Below are positions 62,604 to 64,000 of a stretch of DNA of 64,000 bases, piece after piece. Below the pieces are notes generated by a model. That model had not been told where the DNA came from. It worked only from the letters and a program-made list of their open reading frames with translations, and did not search any database. This DNA is from Nitrospira sp. CG24C (GTDB lineage Bacteria; Nitrospirota; Nitrospiria; Nitrospirales; Nitrospiraceae), in contig NEWR02000007.1 of assembly GCA_002869885.2 (NCBI GenBank), positions 96,753 through 160,752 on the forward strand, in the 5' to 3' direction. The position numbers and the translations under genes were made by a program. How positions within the stretch are numbered: position 1 is the first letter of the stretch; every line of letters starts with the position of its first letter.

Positions 62604-63260
62604 TTAGAATCGAACTCCGGTTGTAAAAAGCCATTGCTCTGACAAGTTAGATTTATCCTTGAAATCAATTTCAAGTCGTGTGTATTGGAGCCCTATATCG
62701 ACCGAAAATCCTTGCGCCACAGGAAATCGTACTCCTACCTGGCCTCCATAGAGATAACCTGGAGAATTAGCGTCTCGCCCCGGAATCGTTCCTCCAACGA
62801 GTGCTCCAAGATATGGCACCGCCCGGTCTTCTAACGGCCCAAAGAGCACATGTCGAATCATCCGATTTATCGGGTAGTCTTTTGGAAAATCCAAGATATC
62901 GATGAAATTATTCCAGCGGGGATTCAGATACAAAGAATTTTGGTCAGTAATAAATGTAGGGGTATGCTGACTATAGTATTGATAGACTGTTCTCACCTCA
63001 AGGTTGCCGTAGCGAAAGGCAGTGAGTCCAGCCTGGGCAGCAATGACTCTGGTCTGTGGCGCAAATGTTCGCTGATTAAATGAAACGTCAAAACTAAATG
63101 GACGAAGTGGGAAAAACTCTGGAATCGACTCTACGGCTACCGCGTGAGATGGAAGCGCCATTGCCAATATGATACTGCCAATTAACAAAGCAGCGTGGGT
63201 TAGAAATCGCCGGAGGTATAGTCGCAGCCATCCCCCGCTCATATCAGATGAGCTCTTCAT
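62604..63260 (-). CDS. Outer-membrane beta-barrel hypothetical protein
   Basis: 218 residues. Signal peptide with core ALLIGSIILAMALPSHAVA, then alternating beta strands (FSFDVSFNQRTF, NLEVRTVYQYYSQ, FSVDIGLQYTRLEIDF, WLFTTGVRF) ending in a C-terminal Phe, the usual mark of an outer-membrane barrel. Resemblance to the PagL/acyloxyacyl hydrolase fold is only general, and I cannot find its catalytic His-Ser pair with confidence. First gene of a compact three-gene run on the minus strand. Confidence 0.65.
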   Translation of the reverse strand: MKSSSDMSGGWLRLYLRRFLTHAALLIGSIILAMALPSHAVAVESIPEFFPLRPFSFDVSFNQRTFAPQTRVIAAQAGLTAFRYGNLEVRTVYQYYSQHTPTFITDQNSLYLNPRWNNFIDILDFPKDYPINRMIRHVLFGPLEDRAVPYLGALVGGTIPGRDANSPGYLYGGQVGVRFPVAQGFSVDIGLQYTRLEIDFKDKSNLSEQWLFTTGVRF

Positions 63261-63360
63261 TGAATTCTTTTGAACAATATCTCACCGGGCGTCCCATCAG
63301 CAAGGTGCGTTTCTGAGTGCACGCGGCAAGGCATTCGGTGAGGGAGAGTAATTCCTTCAA

Positions 63361-64000
63361 TCAATCCCTGCGGATTTTGCCGATCAGCACATATAGCGTA
63401 GTGACACCTAGAATACTCCCCAATACCAGAGGCACGGCCCAGAGCTGCCACCAAGGCGCATCGGGTGACACAGCATAGGCTCGCGGCCAGGAGATGTTGA
63501 CGAATTCAAACAGCGACCAGAGGAAGGCTGCCACATTGATCACCAATCCCCAGATGCCCAGCTTCAGCTCACCCAGCGCCGGGTTCCAGCGGCCTGTGAG
63601 GCGAGTATAGAGACCGACCCCGGTGGTCATGGCGAACATCGCGTACAGCCCGCCTGTGCCGAAGGCGATCACCGTGGCCACAGCTCCATCGTTCAGCCCG
63701 AACAGCAGCCCGAGGCCCGCCAGCAACACCACACAGATCACCGCATTGCGTGGAATCTTGGAGGTTGTCACCCGGCTGAACATCGTGGGCATATTGCCCT
63801 CGCGGGCCATGGAGTACACGATACGCGACGTGTATTGCACCATGGAGGCTCCGCAAGCCAGAAACGCAACCATGACGATCGCCAGAAACGGTGTTTCAGC
63901 CCAAGCTCCAAAGCTGCTGGTTATCACAGGGGTGACGGGATCGGACGCGGCACTGGTATTCACCAGTGTGTCTCGATTGAAGCTCAAGGTCAGGGCGGCG
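63361..64000 (-). CDS. APC-family amino-acid permease (C-terminal part, cut by window edge)
   Basis: The last 213 codons, open to the right window edge. About five hydrophobic segments (FLAIVMVAFLACGASMVQY, NAVICVVLLAGLGLLFGL, ATVIAFGTGGLYAMFAM). The SRIVYSMAREGNMP segment, with its R.ly.maR.g..P pattern, is characteristic of the APC amino-acid/polyamine transporters. The substrate is unknown; transport of guanidine or an amino acid for the nearby ureohydrolase is speculation. The stop is 100 bases upstream of the beta-barrel gene. Confidence 0.85.
   Translation of the reverse strand, partial: AALTLSFNRDTLVNTSAASDPVTPVITSSFGAWAETPFLAIVMVAFLACGASMVQYTSRIVYSMAREGNMPTMFSRVTTSKIPRNAVICVVLLAGLGLLFGLNDGAVATVIAFGTGGLYAMFAMTTGVGLYTRLTGRWNPALGELKLGIWGLVINVAAFLWSLFEFVNISWPRAYAVSPDAPWWQLWAVPLVLGSILGVTTLYVLIGKIRRD

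Overview
The window looks like chromosomal DNA of a Gram-negative, autotroph-type bacterium, most likely a member of the Nitrospira lineage (Nitrospirota). This assignment is inference. It rests on the overall protein character, outer-membrane proteins alongside ClpC and type II dehydroquinase, the operon order yicC-gmk-rpoZ-coaBC-(TPR)-aroQ-efp-accB-accC, and a guanidinase-like ureohydrolase. No nxr, amo, rRNA or tRNA gene is present to settle it. About 60 genes can be supported, mostly core metabolism and housekeeping. No prophage, IS transposase or CRISPR array was seen.

Layout. 1-9 kb: the end of a GDP-fucose synthase-like gene, a TPR protein, a giant thioredoxin/YyaL protein fused to an aldo-keto reductase, an ACT-domain malic enzyme, a J-domain protein and RNase D. 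9-18 kb: a membrane GGDEF protein, an ArsC-like protein, citrate synthase, Hsp20, class II fumarase, a ferredoxin-NADP reductase-like flavoprotein and NAD kinase. 18-32 kb: ClpC with a good sigma-70-type promoter, TsaD, then a long run from HflX through Nth, YicC, Gmk, RpoZ, CoaBC, a TPR protein, AroQ, EF-P, AccB and AccC. 32-40 kb: small secreted proteins, ThiE, BioD with a neighbouring SDR, PutA and a fatty-acid desaturase. 40-50 kb: an Mrp P-loop protein, pyruvate dehydrogenase E1 alpha, E1 beta and E2, LipA, a PIG-L deacetylase, a broken RRM gene and PurH. 50-64 kb is more accessory: a duplicated OmpA/coiled-coil gene pair, a lipoprotein hydrolase beside a papain-protease/alpha-beta-hydrolase fusion, the guanidinase-like enzyme, a beta-barrel/binding-protein/haem-sensor trio and an amino-acid permease cut by the window edge.

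Malic enzyme, citrate synthase, fumarase and the PDH complex with lipoyl synthase link pyruvate to the TCA cycle. AccB and AccC, the desaturase and the biotin gene bioD serve lipid and cofactor supply.

The most unusual content lies between genes. Many intergenic spaces hold large imperfect palindromes whose two arms are runs of short degenerate tandem units. The unit length differs by family: 6 nt (GAGGCT type), 7 nt (GAAGTTC and GTGAAAC types), 8 nt (GGGGTAGC type) and 9 nt (ACCAGACAG and GCGAGACGG types). Several arrays run into neighbouring genes and supply C-terminal tails, stop codons or start codons (tsaD, bioD, an SDR gene, a zinc-ribbon protein). A separate family of four hairpins of about 125 nt shows compensatory changes between its arms. 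These repeats are the best candidate in the window for something undescribed.
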